A stretch of 64,000 bases of DNA, from the NCBI RefSeq assembly GCF_025466085.1, contig NZ_JANLOD010000008.1, forward strand, positions 92,802 through 156,801. Direction: 5' to 3'. The DNA comes from Pseudomonas sp. 14P_8.1_Bac3 (GTDB lineage: Bacteria > Pseudomonadota > Gammaproteobacteria > Pseudomonadales > Pseudomonadaceae). The translations under genes and the position numbers were made by a program. Under the pieces are notes generated by a model, which searched no databases, was not told the origin of the DNA, and was given only the letters and a program-made list of their open reading frames with translations. This document shows positions 1 to 8,107 of this stretch, piece after piece; positions within the stretch are counted from its first letter, which is position 1; every line of letters starts with the position of its first letter.

Positions 1-335
1 TGGAGCACAGGGCCGTTGGTGTCATGAGCAATAAGCCCGGTTTTCACCCGCCCGGGATGCAGGAGTACCGTCAGGACCTTGCCACTGGGGGACCAGAGCT
101 CCTGCTCAAAAAAAGGCATATTGATGACATTGCCGTTGACCTGGCTAAGTTCCAACCGAGGCAGGATCTGCTCGCCAATCGGCTGTGCGAACACCAGTGA
201 GATGCGCAGCAGGTTCGCTGACACCTCCGGTCCGGACGGTTGAACGGCAACAGGTACTGGTTGAGCCGCGACCGCCCGAGCTGCGACCGCAATCCACAGG
301 GCCAACGCGCACACTGCGCGCAACGCGCTCGTCAT
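1..335 (-). CDS. Exported protein with Ig-like segment (partial)
   Basis: The reading frame is open from an ATG at 335 to the window edge, so only the first 111 or so residues are visible. The N-terminus (MTSALRAVCALALWIAVAAR, then AVAAQP) is a typical signal peptide with cleavage after AVA-A or so. The mature part carries a segment (LWSPSGKVLTVLLHPGRVKTG) that resembles the strand-turn pattern of bacterial Ig-like SbsA-type domains; this likeness is from memory and not certain. The gene starts 7 bases after the stop of the upstream exported protein, so the two are almost surely co-transcribed and probably act together outside the cytoplasm. The function is unknown. Confidence 0.7.
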   Translation of the reverse strand, partial: MTSALRAVCALALWIAVAARAVAAQPVPVAVQPSGPEVSANLLRISLVFAQPIGEQILPRLELSQVNGNVINMPFFEQELWSPSGKVLTVLLHPGRVKTGLIAHDTNGPVL

Positions 336-342
336 ACCGCCC

Positions 343-1575
343 TCACTCATGCGTGCCGATCAGCTCGGGGAACCCTTCCTGCTTCATCAGGACGTCATGG
401 GCCGGCTTGAAGTACTTGAGCTGGAACTCGTCGTTGTTGTAGCGGTACTGCGCAAAGTCGTACTCGGAGACGAAATCGGTCAGCCGGAACAGCATGGCCT
501 TGTCGAACGAAACCAACTGCAAGGCATCAGTCTCCAACGCTCGGCGCACGACGATGAAGAACTGGTCGTCGAGATTGTCGATACGGGTGGCCCCCACCAA
601 CGGTGCCGGCGTCTCCCGCATGCCAAGGATTTCACCGGCAGGCACGGGCTTGTCGATTCCGGGCTTGTCATTCGCAGCCTGGATTTCGTTGACCGGGATA
701 ATGTTGCCCGAACGGTGGTAGTTCAGCAGCATCAGCATGTCTTGCGGCTTGCCACTCGCATCTTTGGCGCTGTACGAGATCATGTCCGCGGGCGTATTGC
801 CGTAACCCAGTTCTGCGATTGTTTTGCCCTTGATGTGCGCACCGTCCTTCAGGTCCTCGAGCGGGATGGTCACGAGCGGCGTGCACACATAGGTGGCGAC
901 GACGTAAGGCTTTCCGCCGAGTGTGGCGAACGACAGCGCGCGAATGGGGGCACGCGTTTCAATCTGATTGTGCGTGGTGTGGTAGATCTCCACCGACGTC
1001 ATTGTCTGCTTGTCGGTGAACGGGTACAGAATTCGACGCAGCGTCGACGCGAAGTCCTGGTTTGACAGGCCTACAACGAACAACTCGCCGTTATTCCATT
1101 TCATGTCCGTGACAGTGAAGCTGCGTTCCGGTGTTTCATTCCAGAACTCAAGCTTGGATTTGTTTGAGTTCTTCAGCGTCACCGTCGTCGACTTCATGCT
1201 CGCAAGGTTGAGCTTGCGAACCTTCTGGTCGGCAGTGACTGCAACTATCGCCGGCGACTTGTTCGCTCCGACGCTCAAGGCCAGGTACACCTCCCCCGAG
1301 CCCGGGCGCGCGGCCATGTCTTCGACTTTAACCTTGCCGGCACCAAGTGAATTGGACAGCAATGTCTCCAGGTCCATGATGTTGAAGGTCCCTTCGCCCT
1401 TTCTGGGCACAGGCGCAGACAACGCCAGTGCATGCACCTGGGCACCTTTCCAGTCGGCAACGAACAGAATGTTGTCGGGGCCAAATGCGAGCCGCGATAC
1501 GGACTTCACATCGGCAGCGAAGGTTGCGGTAGCCAGGAAAGCAAACGCGATGGCAACGAGCATCTTCGAGTACAT
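343..1575 (-). CDS. Secreted beta-propeller-like protein, unknown function
   Basis: The protein is 410 residues from the ATG at 1575. I chose this start over an upstream ATG at 1602 because TAGGAG lies 8 bases before it and the protein then begins directly with a signal peptide (MYSKMLVAIAFAFLATATFA-AD). The mature protein has short repeats of the kind seen in NHL/YWTD propellers (for example FGPDNILFVADWKG near residue 30). There are no obvious catalytic motifs and no lipobox, so a periplasmic location is likely. It forms a tight unit with the next exported gene (1-335). I do not recognise a named family and assign no function. Confidence 0.75.
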   Translation of the reverse strand: MYSKMLVAIAFAFLATATFAADVKSVSRLAFGPDNILFVADWKGAQVHALALSAPVPRKGEGTFNIMDLETLLSNSLGAGKVKVEDMAARPGSGEVYLALSVGANKSPAIVAVTADQKVRKLNLASMKSTTVTLKNSNKSKLEFWNETPERSFTVTDMKWNNGELFVVGLSNQDFASTLRRILYPFTDKQTMTSVEIYHTTHNQIETRAPIRALSFATLGGKPYVVATYVCTPLVTIPLEDLKDGAHIKGKTIAELGYGNTPADMISYSAKDASGKPQDMLMLLNYHRSGNIIPVNEIQAANDKPGIDKPVPAGEILGMRETPAPLVGATRIDNLDDQFFIVVRRALETDALQLVSFDKAMLFRLTDFVSEYDFAQYRYNNDEFQLKYFKPAHDVLMKQEGFPELIGTHE

Positions 1576-1869
1576 ATCAAAACTCCTATAGGCAACTCTC
1601 ATTTCTCATTGCACTGATTTGTAGTGGTAAGCGACACAGCAACACCCGGCAGTGCGTCCACGCGCTGTATATAATTTTCAAACGGACATCCGCGAATAAC
1701 GCGTCTGAGCGAACGAGTTTGAGCATTGGCTACCGACGCAACTTTCAGCAAGAAACAAGTTTTTCTGGCGCTGATAACCAAGCTTGTTCCCGAAGAAGTT
1801 GATAACAGCAACGTTCCGACTTTATTAGGGATAGCGCCCTTCAATGCTGACAAAGAAGGGCTATGGTAT

Positions 1870-2847
1870 TCAGAGTGCAATAAACGCGAGCAGGTCCTCG
1901 TTTATAACTTCAGAGTGAGTGGTGCACATGCCATGAGGGAAACCTTTGTATACCTTGAGCGTGCCCTTTTTTAGGAGCTTTATCGAAAGGTGCGCTGAGT
2001 CAGCAATCGGAACAATCTGGTCATCATCCCCATGTAAGACCAGAACAGGCACATTGATTTTTTTCAAGTCCTCAGTGAAATCCGTTTCAGAGAATGCCTT
2101 GATGCAGTCGTATTGTGCTTTAGCACCACCCATCATGCCTTGGCGCCACCAATTGTCTGTCACACCCTCCAGGACTTTCGCGCCCTCACGGTTATAGCCA
2201 TAAAACGGGATGGGTACCGCCTTATAAAATTGTGCGCGATTGGCAGCCAGGTCGGAGCGGAAACCATCAAACACCGCCAGCGGCAGACCGCCGGGATTGC
2301 TGGACGACTTCACCATCACGGGCGGAACGGCGCCGATCAACACGGCTTTGGCAACGTTACCCGCACCATATTGAGCGACATAACGTGCTACTTCGCCGCC
2401 GCCTGTCGAGTGTCCTATGTGCACCGTATTCTTCAACTTGAGGTGAGCCACCAATGCCGCGACATCCGCTGCATAAGTATCCATATCGTTCCCGGTGGAA
2501 GTTTGAGTGGAACGGCCATGCCCGCGACGGTCATGGGCAATCACCCGATAGCCCTTGGAGACGAAGAACAACATCTGGGCATCCCAGTCATCGGAACTTA
2601 GCGGCCAGCCGTGGTGAAATACAATGGGCTGCCCATTCCCCCAATCTTTGTAGAAAATTTCAGTACCGTCGCTGGTTGTGAAACTTGTCATTCCGTCTCC
2701 CCCTACTTTTGTTTTCGTAACAGTTGCCGCTTGAGCGCCGTCGCCGCCCATTACCATTGCCGAAAGTGAACCGGCTGCCAGCGCAGTTGCACCGACTTTA
2801 AGCACCTGCCGGCGCGAACTGGACGGCATATCTTTTATGTCGGACAC
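1870..2847 (-). CDS. Tat-exported alpha/beta hydrolase (non-heme chloroperoxidase/arylesterase type)
   Basis: This is an alpha/beta-hydrolase of the non-heme chloroperoxidase/arylesterase group. I chose a GTG start at 2847 because AGGAGG lies 4 bases before it; an ATG at 2829 is the alternative. The N-terminus has a twin-arginine motif (SRRQVLK) and a hydrophobic alanine-rich stretch, so the folded enzyme is probably exported by Tat. Visible catalytic parts are the oxyanion segment HHGWPLS, the nucleophile elbow GHSTGG, an acid-loop segment GDDDQIVP and a C-terminal FPHG histidine. The substrate cannot be read from the sequence. The next minus-strand gene upstream is a metallohydrolase 191 bases away. 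Confidence 0.88.
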   Translation of the reverse strand: MSDIKDMPSSSRRQVLKVGATALAAGSLSAMVMGGDGAQAATVTKTKVGGDGMTSFTTSDGTEIFYKDWGNGQPIVFHHGWPLSSDDWDAQMLFFVSKGYRVIAHDRRGHGRSTQTSTGNDMDTYAADVAALVAHLKLKNTVHIGHSTGGGEVARYVAQYGAGNVAKAVLIGAVPPVMVKSSSNPGGLPLAVFDGFRSDLAANRAQFYKAVPIPFYGYNREGAKVLEGVTDNWWRQGMMGGAKAQYDCIKAFSETDFTEDLKKINVPVLVLHGDDDQIVPIADSAHLSIKLLKKGTLKVYKGFPHGMCTTHSEVINEDLLAFIAL

Positions 2848-3038
2848 AGGACCTCCTACTCTTGGCGTCATGAGAGTGAAACAAAGAAAAAATGTGCGAC
2901 GACCCAATTATGCGTAAGACTTTTCCAAGCATGTTTTGGTTGTCGCGCCACCCCGCGATACGTTTAGCGAACGCCCACTGCGTTTGACTTTCGCGCAATG
3001 GGCATTTGGCCTGACCCCCTCCACCCATCCACGAGCGT

Positions 3039-3983
3039 TCAGTAGTCCCAGAAGCTCGCTACCCAGCGGAATGCGTCACCGTCGATTGCCACTCGCCCAA
3101 CGGAAGGGAACGGCAGGTGAGTCGCGACAAACAACTCGCCGCTTGCCGCTGCCTCTTGCAACAGGCGAACACGTACGCGAACCGCCTCATCAGGATCGTG
3201 TTCGAAGCCGTTGTGCCAGTCAGGGTGCTCGAACGCGACCGGGAACAGAGCGTCGCCTGCGAACGTCAGCCGCTGGCCCCCGGAGTTTACGTAAACCACG
3301 CAGTGCCCAGGGGTGTGGCCACCCGTGAGCTTAGCGACCACACCTGGCGCCACTTCAAACTCGTCCTCGAACGTGTGCAATTTACTGCCGTACTCGGTCA
3401 CGAACTGTTGGGCGGTGGTCCGAAGCACATCCGGTACCGGCTCTGGCATCGATGTGAGAGAGAAATCGGGCGCTTTCCAGAACTCCACTTCAGTGGCCGC
3501 GACATGGATACGCAGGTCCGGACGCAACTGGGCCTTCACCTCATCAACGAGCAGCCCGCCAATGTGATCCATGTGCATATGGGTAATGATCACATCGGTC
3601 ACAGACGACAGTTCGATACCAGCGGCCTTCAGTCGCTTGGGAAATTGCCCTGCCCGCGGAAAACCCGGGAACTGGCCGCCCAATCCCGCATCGACGAGGA
3701 TGACTTTGTCGGCGCTGCGTACGACCAACACGTTCAGTGCCCAGTCGAACGCGTCCGGCCCCAAATACATGTCTTTGAACCAGGCTGCGCGAGCGGCCGG
3801 GTCGGCGTTCGTCGACATCGTCTGGGTTGGCAGAGGCAGAACACCATCGCTAACTACCATCACATCAATTTCGCCGATACGCAGCGCATAGCGCGAAGGA
3901 ACCAACTCCTCCCCGGCCAATTCATCGAGGTACGTGTCACTGCTATTGGAAGTCGGGGTGGGATGATTCAAAAACGTTGTCAT
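3039..3983 (-). CDS. MBL-fold metallo-hydrolase (methyl-parathion-hydrolase-like)
   Basis: This 314-residue metallo-beta-lactamase-fold hydrolase has the zinc-binding signature HMHMDH at residues 135-140, a later GHTPGH histidine, and the FAGDA aspartate. The stretch DVMVVSDGVLPLP followed by a GQFPGF..FPKRLKAAG segment resembles methyl parathion hydrolases and related lactonase-like enzymes, but the substrate is not determined. No signal peptide is evident at the chosen start. The start at 3983 is supported by TAGGAG 7 bases upstream. A copy of the island's TATACC-type dyad lies 112 bases upstream (4095-4108), so this gene may share regulation with the signalling island. Confidence 0.87.
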   Translation of the reverse strand: MTTFLNHPTPTSNSSDTYLDELAGEELVPSRYALRIGEIDVMVVSDGVLPLPTQTMSTNADPAARAAWFKDMYLGPDAFDWALNVLVVRSADKVILVDAGLGGQFPGFPRAGQFPKRLKAAGIELSSVTDVIITHMHMDHIGGLLVDEVKAQLRPDLRIHVAATEVEFWKAPDFSLTSMPEPVPDVLRTTAQQFVTEYGSKLHTFEDEFEVAPGVVAKLTGGHTPGHCVVYVNSGGQRLTFAGDALFPVAFEHPDWHNGFEHDPDEAVRVRVRLLQEAAASGELFVATHLPFPSVGRVAIDGDAFRWVASFWDY

Positions 3984-4094
3984 GATCGTTCTCCTATAAC
4001 TCGGCTCGGACTCTCAGGCGAAGCGGCTCTGTGGCCGCGAGAGCGTTGAATCGCTCATGGAATGAGTCTGCGCCGGGCTCTATCCCCTCGAAAC

Positions 4095-4108
4095 CATACC
4101 TGCGTATA
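4095..4108. promoter_or_regulatory. TATACC-type dyad upstream of MBL hydrolase
   Basis: CATACCTGCGTATA matches the perfect dyad TATACCTAGGTATA (29252-29265) at 11 of 14 positions and retains the ATAC...GTAT symmetry. It lies about 112 bases before the MBL-hydrolase start. Its role as an operator is inferred from recurrence only. Confidence 0.4.
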
Positions 4109-4300
4109 AATCTTTACTGCTAACTGTCAGCTGCGCTTAATGCTTTAGGCTGAAAGCTCCCAACAACACGTTTCGATTCTCTATGCACTGGCAGGAGGAA
4201 TGATGAGCCCTCTGCTAATGAAAGGGCCCGCCAAAGATAGCGGGCCTCTTGGCCTGGTGTTCATCGACCCATTAATTGCTTAATGACAGTGCAGCCCTGG

Positions 4301-4334
4301 CCCACAAAAAGACTCGCAAGAGTCTTTTTGTGGG
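4301..4334. terminator. Bidirectional intrinsic terminator
   Basis: There is a perfect 15-bp stem around a 4-base loop, with five A on one side and five T on the other, so it can stop transcription from either direction. It lies just beyond the stop of the minus-strand SDR gene and most likely ends that transcript. Confidence 0.85.
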
Positions 4335-4345
4335 CAGCGACGCAC

Positions 4346-5095
4346 TCAAACCAATGACATTCCCCCGTCAACGTGCAGTTCAATTCCATTGACAAAACTG
4401 CTGTCGGCAGAGGCGAGATAAAGCGCGGCAAGCGCAAGCTCCTGTACGTCGCCCAGCCGACCTGCGGGGATCAGCGCAGACATTTGCGCCAGAAACTCCG
4501 GTCGAATTTGCTCTGTGATACCCAGTTTGCCGATGATTGGAGTATCCACCGGTCCAGGGCTGAGTATGTTCACCCGAATACGCCGTGCACGTAACTCAAG
4601 GGCCCAATGACGGGCAAAAGCGGCTATTGCCGCTTTGGAGCCAGCGTAAACAGCATGGCCGTCCAGCACCTTGGTTGCCGCGAGCGAACTGGTCAGAATG
4701 ATGCTCGCCTTATCTCGAAGAAGTGGCGTGATCGACTGCACGCCGAAGAAGATGCCTCGCGTGTTGATATTGAATTGCTGGTCATATTCCTCGGGTGTCA
4801 CCTCATGGGATGAGGTGAGCGTAATTACCCCAGCATTTGCCATGTAGATATCCAAACCGCCAAACCGTCGCCTGACCTCAGTAGCCAGGTGGGCATGATG
4901 TTCCAGATCGGATACGTCGCCCTGAATACCGATGGCGCCATGACCAATTTGTGCGATGGCCTTTTCAAGGGTTTCGTTCCGCCGAGCGGTGACGATAACG
5001 TGTGCCCCCTCCTGAGCAAAAAGGCACGCGGCAGCCAATCCGATGCCGCTGTTGCCCCCCGTGACGACTGCGACTTTTCCTGCAAGACGTTGCAT
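4346..5095 (-). CDS. SDR-family oxidoreductase
   Basis: This is a classical short-chain dehydrogenase/reductase of 249 residues. The NAD(P)-binding motif TGGNSGIG lies at residues 12-19, the NAG motif (MANAGV) and the active-site YAGSK follow, and the C-terminus ends in the usual DGG turn. I chose the ATG at 5095 because it places the Rossmann strand (KVAVVTGG) at the normal distance from the N-terminus; a longer frame would run into the divergent gene. A LysR-type gene is read divergently from a 100-base shared region, the common arrangement in which the regulator controls the enzyme. The substrate is unknown. Confidence 0.93.
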   Translation of the reverse strand: MQRLAGKVAVVTGGNSGIGLAAACLFAQEGAHVIVTARRNETLEKAIAQIGHGAIGIQGDVSDLEHHAHLATEVRRRFGGLDIYMANAGVITLTSSHEVTPEEYDQQFNINTRGIFFGVQSITPLLRDKASIILTSSLAATKVLDGHAVYAGSKAAIAAFARHWALELRARRIRVNILSPGPVDTPIIGKLGITEQIRPEFLAQMSALIPAGRLGDVQELALAALYLASADSSFVNGIELHVDGGMSLV

Positions 5096-5164
5096 AACCT
5101 GACTCCGTTGATTGACGTGGCCAAGTATTATCGAGCACAGCATTTCCCCAACCAGTCCTGCGCA

Positions 5165-5183
5165 AAGCACAACTGTTGTGCTT
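5165..5183. promoter_or_regulatory. Perfect 9-1-9 inverted repeat, putative operator
   Basis: AAGCACAAC-T-GTTGTGCTT is a perfect palindrome in the divergent SDR/LysR promoter region, ending 12 bases before the LysR start codon. Its position would allow autoregulation and control of the SDR promoter. A LysR dimer site is the simplest reading, inferred from location and symmetry. Confidence 0.6.
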
Positions 5184-5195
5184 CGGAGTCAAAAT

Positions 5196-6086
5196 ATGTC
5201 CAGCCTGTTGAACCAATCCAGCAGCCTGATTGCGTTTGTCCGGGTCGTGGAGACTGGCTCGTTTAGCGCCGCTGCGCGCAACAGTGGCACCACGCCCTCT
5301 GCCATTTCCAAGAGCATCGCCCGCTTGGAGACAGAGCTTCAAGCCACTCTATTTCGTCGCTCTACGAGGAGCCTGAGCCTGACGCCTGAGGGGCAGGCGT
5401 TTTTTGATCGTGTTGCGCCATTACTGCGTGCGATCGACGATTCTGCGGACGCAGTGAGGCCTGTCGGGGACGCACGAGGCCACCTGCGTGTCAGCATGCC
5501 AAGCGAGTTGGGGCGCCTGCTGATGCCAGCCATTCACTCGACTTTTCTCGCTGCACACCCCGATGTGGATCTAGACCTTACGCTTCTTGATCATCACGTT
5601 GAGGTCATCAGCGAAGGCTATGACGTGATCTTCAGAGTGGGTTCATTGGTCGACAGCACGCTCAAGGCTCGCACCTTGGCGCGTATGAGCATGGTTCTGG
5701 TCGCTTCCCCCAGCTTCCTGTGTGCTCATGGTCATCCAGCCTCGATTGACGATCTGCGGCGCACGCCGTTCGCCCGCTACCAACTGAGTGGTCGCACGTT
5801 GCCCATTTTTTTTGAAAATGGCGAGACGCTGTTACCTCGTGGCCGGATCGGCCTGGACTCAGGCTTCGGCCTTCGCGCGGCAGCCCTTGAAGGCATGGGC
5901 GTGGCCTATGTGATGAGGTGTATGGTCCAACAGGATCTGGAAACTGGGAAGTTGGTGGAGTTGTTGCGCGAGCACCCGTTACCTGAGCTTGCCTTGCATG
6001 CTGTGCATGCGTTCGGAAACATCACTCCAATCAGAGTCAAAATCTTCACAGACTTTATTCGGAATGAGGTTCGCGGATGGTTGTGA
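5196..6086 (+). CDS. LysR-family transcriptional regulator
   Basis: This 296-residue LysR-type regulator has an N-terminal winged helix-turn-helix (FVRVVETGSFSAAARNSGTTPSAISKSIARLE, about residues 12-43, quoted in part) and the usual effector-binding domain. The ATG at 5196 is preceded by CGGAG; the longer open frame upstream would overlap the divergent SDR gene. It belongs to the CrgA/AaeR-like group in which the regulator sits divergent to an oxidoreductase. It most likely controls the SDR gene through the palindrome just before its own start. The inducer is not predictable. Confidence 0.93.
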   Translation: MSSLLNQSSSLIAFVRVVETGSFSAAARNSGTTPSAISKSIARLETELQATLFRRSTRSLSLTPEGQAFFDRVAPLLRAIDDSADAVRPVGDARGHLRVSMPSELGRLLMPAIHSTFLAAHPDVDLDLTLLDHHVEVISEGYDVIFRVGSLVDSTLKARTLARMSMVLVASPSFLCAHGHPASIDDLRRTPFARYQLSGRTLPIFFENGETLLPRGRIGLDSGFGLRAAALEGMGVAYVMRCMVQQDLETGKLVELLREHPLPELALHAVHAFGNITPIRVKIFTDFIRNEVRGWL

Positions 6087-6153
6087 CGACTGGACCCTGT
6101 CAGGGTAGGCAAGCTGACGAAATTTTTAACCGCCACTCTTGAGAGAGATGAAA

Positions 6154-6178
6154 AAAGGGCCCTCGGAAGGCCCTTTTG
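6154..6178 (+). terminator. Intrinsic terminator after LysR gene
   Basis: AAAAGGGCC and GGCCCTTTT form a 9-bp stem around a 7-base loop, 68 bases after the LysR stop. The flanking A and T runs make it usable in both directions. Confidence 0.8.
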
Positions 6179-6444
6179 TACTCAAACCAACATCACTTCG
6201 ACTGACCCGCGCGACCCGCTTCTATACCTTGGTCTACCCGGCTCACACTTATGCATATCGCCGCTGACCTTATGTAGAAATGTCACGCGCCCCCTTCCCC
6301 GATAGCATCATCTTCAGCGAATCGAACCGCCATGCGCACAGCAATGGTTGATTGCAGCCTGGGCATCTAACGGGTGCGCACGACGGTCCGTGTTCGAACC
6401 GACAGCCCCCTTAAACGATTCATTTTTTCTTCAGGAGTGATCCG
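6179..6444. other. Intergenic region before NDH remnant
   Basis: No gene is visible. It contains a TATACC-type dyad at 6223-6236 and a good AGGAG site just before the truncated oxidoreductase start at 6445, so the control region of the lost gene appears to survive. Confidence 0.5.
6223..6236. promoter_or_regulatory. TATACC-type dyad upstream of NDH remnant
   Basis: TATACCTTGGTCTA matches 12 of 14 positions of the perfect copy at 29252-29265. It lies about 208 bases before the remnant of the NDH-2-like gene; the intact paralogue at 23057 also has such a dyad. Confidence 0.45.
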
Positions 6445-6561
6445 ATGAAACAGCACGCCCTGGTGATTGGCGCTGGCTTTGGTGGAGTCTGGAGCGCCCC
6501 GAGCGCCGACAGCGCTGGCCGCCGCCCCATCGATTCGAATGGCATGAGCCGTTGGCGATGA
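6445..6561 (+). pseudogene. Remnant of NDH-2-like FAD/NAD(P) oxidoreductase
   Basis: The frame starts with MKQHALVIGAGFGGVWSA, nearly the same as the first 18 residues of the intact oxidoreductase at 23057 (MKRHILVLGAGFGGVWSA), including the FAD-binding GxGxxG. After a few further residues the similarity stops and the frame ends at a TGA after 38 codons, so about 90 percent of the gene is missing. A good AGGAG site precedes the ATG. The TGA overlaps the ATG of the next small membrane-protein gene (ATGA). A large internal deletion joining the gene's start to the region before the next gene explains this best. Confidence 0.75.
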
Positions 6562-6818
6562 TCGACCTATATGGCTTTTTCGACAATGCGCAGCGGGTAT
6601 TGAAGCTGTCACATGTGTTGCTGATCGGCGGGCTGGTGATGCTCGTCGTCGGGATCATCCTCGCCTACTGGCTCGATGCGTATCTGCGTCTTCCGCAACT
6701 GGTGGGCGCGCATGCACTGACGATCCTCGGGCCGACGGCGATCAAACTCGGTTACGTCATGCGCTTGTTGAGCTGCAATCGTCTGCGCTTGGCATCCAGC
6801 TCCGCCGCTAATGCCTGA
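6558..6818 (+). CDS. Small membrane protein, PpyR-like
   Basis: The 86-residue protein has two hydrophobic segments, VLLIGGLVMLVVGIILAYWL (about residues 20-39) and a weaker one ending in LGPTAIKLGYVMRL. The overall pattern, a short N-terminal helix then paired membrane helices and a GYVMRL end, recalls the PpyR family of Pseudomonas, described as affecting psl and pyoverdine operons; I hold that family link with moderate confidence. The ATG at 6558 overlaps the stop of the NDH remnant, and no strong ribosome-binding site is seen, so translation may depend on coupling. A terminator follows at 6873. Confidence 0.6.
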   Translation: MIDLYGFFDNAQRVLKLSHVLLIGGLVMLVVGIILAYWLDAYLRLPQLVGAHALTILGPTAIKLGYVMRLLSCNRLRLASSSAANA

Positions 6819-6872
6819 TCTGTCCATCCCTTACCGGTACAGAGCCCTCCTTGCTGTACTGGCACTTCCCAG

Positions 6873-6908
6873 ACGCCTGCCATTGATATTTTGGGCGGGC
6901 GTTTTTTT
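6873..6908 (+). terminator. Intrinsic terminator
   Basis: ACGCCTGCC pairs with GGCGGGCGT (one G-U pair) around an 11-base loop and is followed by seven T. It ends the plus-strand transcript of the PpyR-like gene, between convergent genes. Confidence 0.8.
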
Positions 6909-6926
6909 GCCCGTCAGAGAAACTCT

Positions 6927-7931
6927 TCAGCGAGAAAACCGGATGCGGTAATCCCGTGGGGAGATGGCCAGATGACGCTGGAAGGTGACCCGCATGCGCT
7001 CTTCATCGCCGAACCCGCAAGCAGACGCTATTTGACCGATACTGCGGTCAGAGTCCTCTAGCAGGCGGCGAGCCGCTTCCAAGCGAAAAAACTCAAGCGC
7101 CTTAGCCGGGGGGCGCCCGGTTTTCTGTTTGTAGACGCGACTGAAATTACGGGCGCTCATGTTTGCGTGGCGTGCCATCGCTTCGACATCCAGGTCTTCA
7201 CGAACTAAATTCTCGGTTAACCAAATATGAAAATCGGCGAACGTATCGCCGTCTTGCATCTGCGACTGGAGCATCTCGCTGAACTGGGATTGTCCTCCCG
7301 GACGCTTCATGAAAACCACCAGCTCGCGGGCTACCTGCATCGCGACGTCACGCCCGCAATCGACCTCGACCAAGGCAAGCGCCAAATCGATACCGGCAGT
7401 AACGCCCGCCGATGTCCAGACCCTGTCCTGCTGAATGAAAATCGCATCCTTGTCGACATTCACTGTCGGGAAACGTGATGTGAACATGTCGCACATTGCC
7501 CAGTGAGTGGCCACCCTTTTGCTGTCGAGCAGCCCCGCTTGCGCCAACAGAAACGCCCCGCTGCAGACTGAGGCGGTACGACGCGCTTGGGGCGCCATGC
7601 ATGACAGCCAGTCGATCAGTTCAGCGTTTTTGTCCAATGCCCGAAGAATCTCTGGCGCACCGGGGACGACGATCGTGTCGATAGGTTCACCCACAAGCGT
7701 AGACAGTCGCTCCGTGGCGACGGAGACCCCCTCCGCTGTTTTGGTCAGGCGGCCAGCGATGCTGGCAGTCGGGCGGTGATATCCTGGCAGGCCACGCTCG
7801 TTCATGGCCTTGTCAGCGGCCCAGAAGACTGTCTGCGCCCCGGTCAGGTCCAGCAGGCCCATTTCCGGGTACGCGATGAACAATACGGTACGTGGACGAT
7901 TGAGCGGAGCAGCAAGAGCAGAACGGGTCAT
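6927..7931 (-). CDS. GlxA-family regulator (DJ-1/PfpI plus AraC)
   Basis: This 334-residue regulator has an N-terminal DJ-1/PfpI domain (about residues 14-190) with the cysteine elbow SVCSGAF and a C-terminal AraC-type double helix-turn-helix (MARHANMSARNFSRVYKQ... and the second helix pair near SIGQIASACGFGDEE). Proteins of this GlxA type usually activate nearby genes in response to small nitrogen compounds or reactive aldehydes; the signal here is unknown. I chose the ATG at 7931; a TTG at 7955 is possible. A shorter paralogue lacking the AraC half lies at 29293-30003. Confidence 0.92.
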   Translation of the reverse strand: MTRSALAAPLNRPRTVLFIAYPEMGLLDLTGAQTVFWAADKAMNERGLPGYHRPTASIAGRLTKTAEGVSVATERLSTLVGEPIDTIVVPGAPEILRALDKNAELIDWLSCMAPQARRTASVCSGAFLLAQAGLLDSKRVATHWAMCDMFTSRFPTVNVDKDAIFIQQDRVWTSAGVTAGIDLALALVEVDCGRDVAMQVARELVVFMKRPGGQSQFSEMLQSQMQDGDTFADFHIWLTENLVREDLDVEAMARHANMSARNFSRVYKQKTGRPPAKALEFFRLEAARRLLEDSDRSIGQIASACGFGDEERMRVTFQRHLAISPRDYRIRFSR

Positions 7932-8107
7932 GGCGGACGCTACCTGAAAAGCCAAATTGTGAGCCGCCCAAGGCAGCGCGTTCTACTATCCTTTGGTTTG
8001 AACTTCCGATACCCGTGGTTAGCACCGACACCGTTGCCTTGGCGAGCCTCCTGGCCTGTAGGTACACATGCAACTGGAGTTCTGCACCGCGACGCCCAGG
8101 AATATCG

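Larger units (their letters stand above)
3984..4345. other. Intergenic region with two hairpins
   Basis: This gene-free stretch lies between two minus-strand genes. It holds a TATACC-type dyad (4095-4108), a GC-rich hairpin (about 4224-4248), and a strong bidirectional terminator (4301-4334). A 27-codon frame with a good AGGAGG site (4200-4283) runs through the first hairpin; it matches nothing I know and is not called as a gene. Confidence 0.6.

Noticed and set aside
1726..1974. 82-codon plus-strand frame between the exported protein and hydrolase genes
   Set aside because: It overlaps the end of the hydrolase gene on the other strand and shows no family features; a small gene cannot be excluded but is not supported.
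4200..4283. 27-codon frame with an AGGAGG site
   Set aside because: It runs through a terminator-like hairpin, matches nothing known, and cannot be supported without conservation data.
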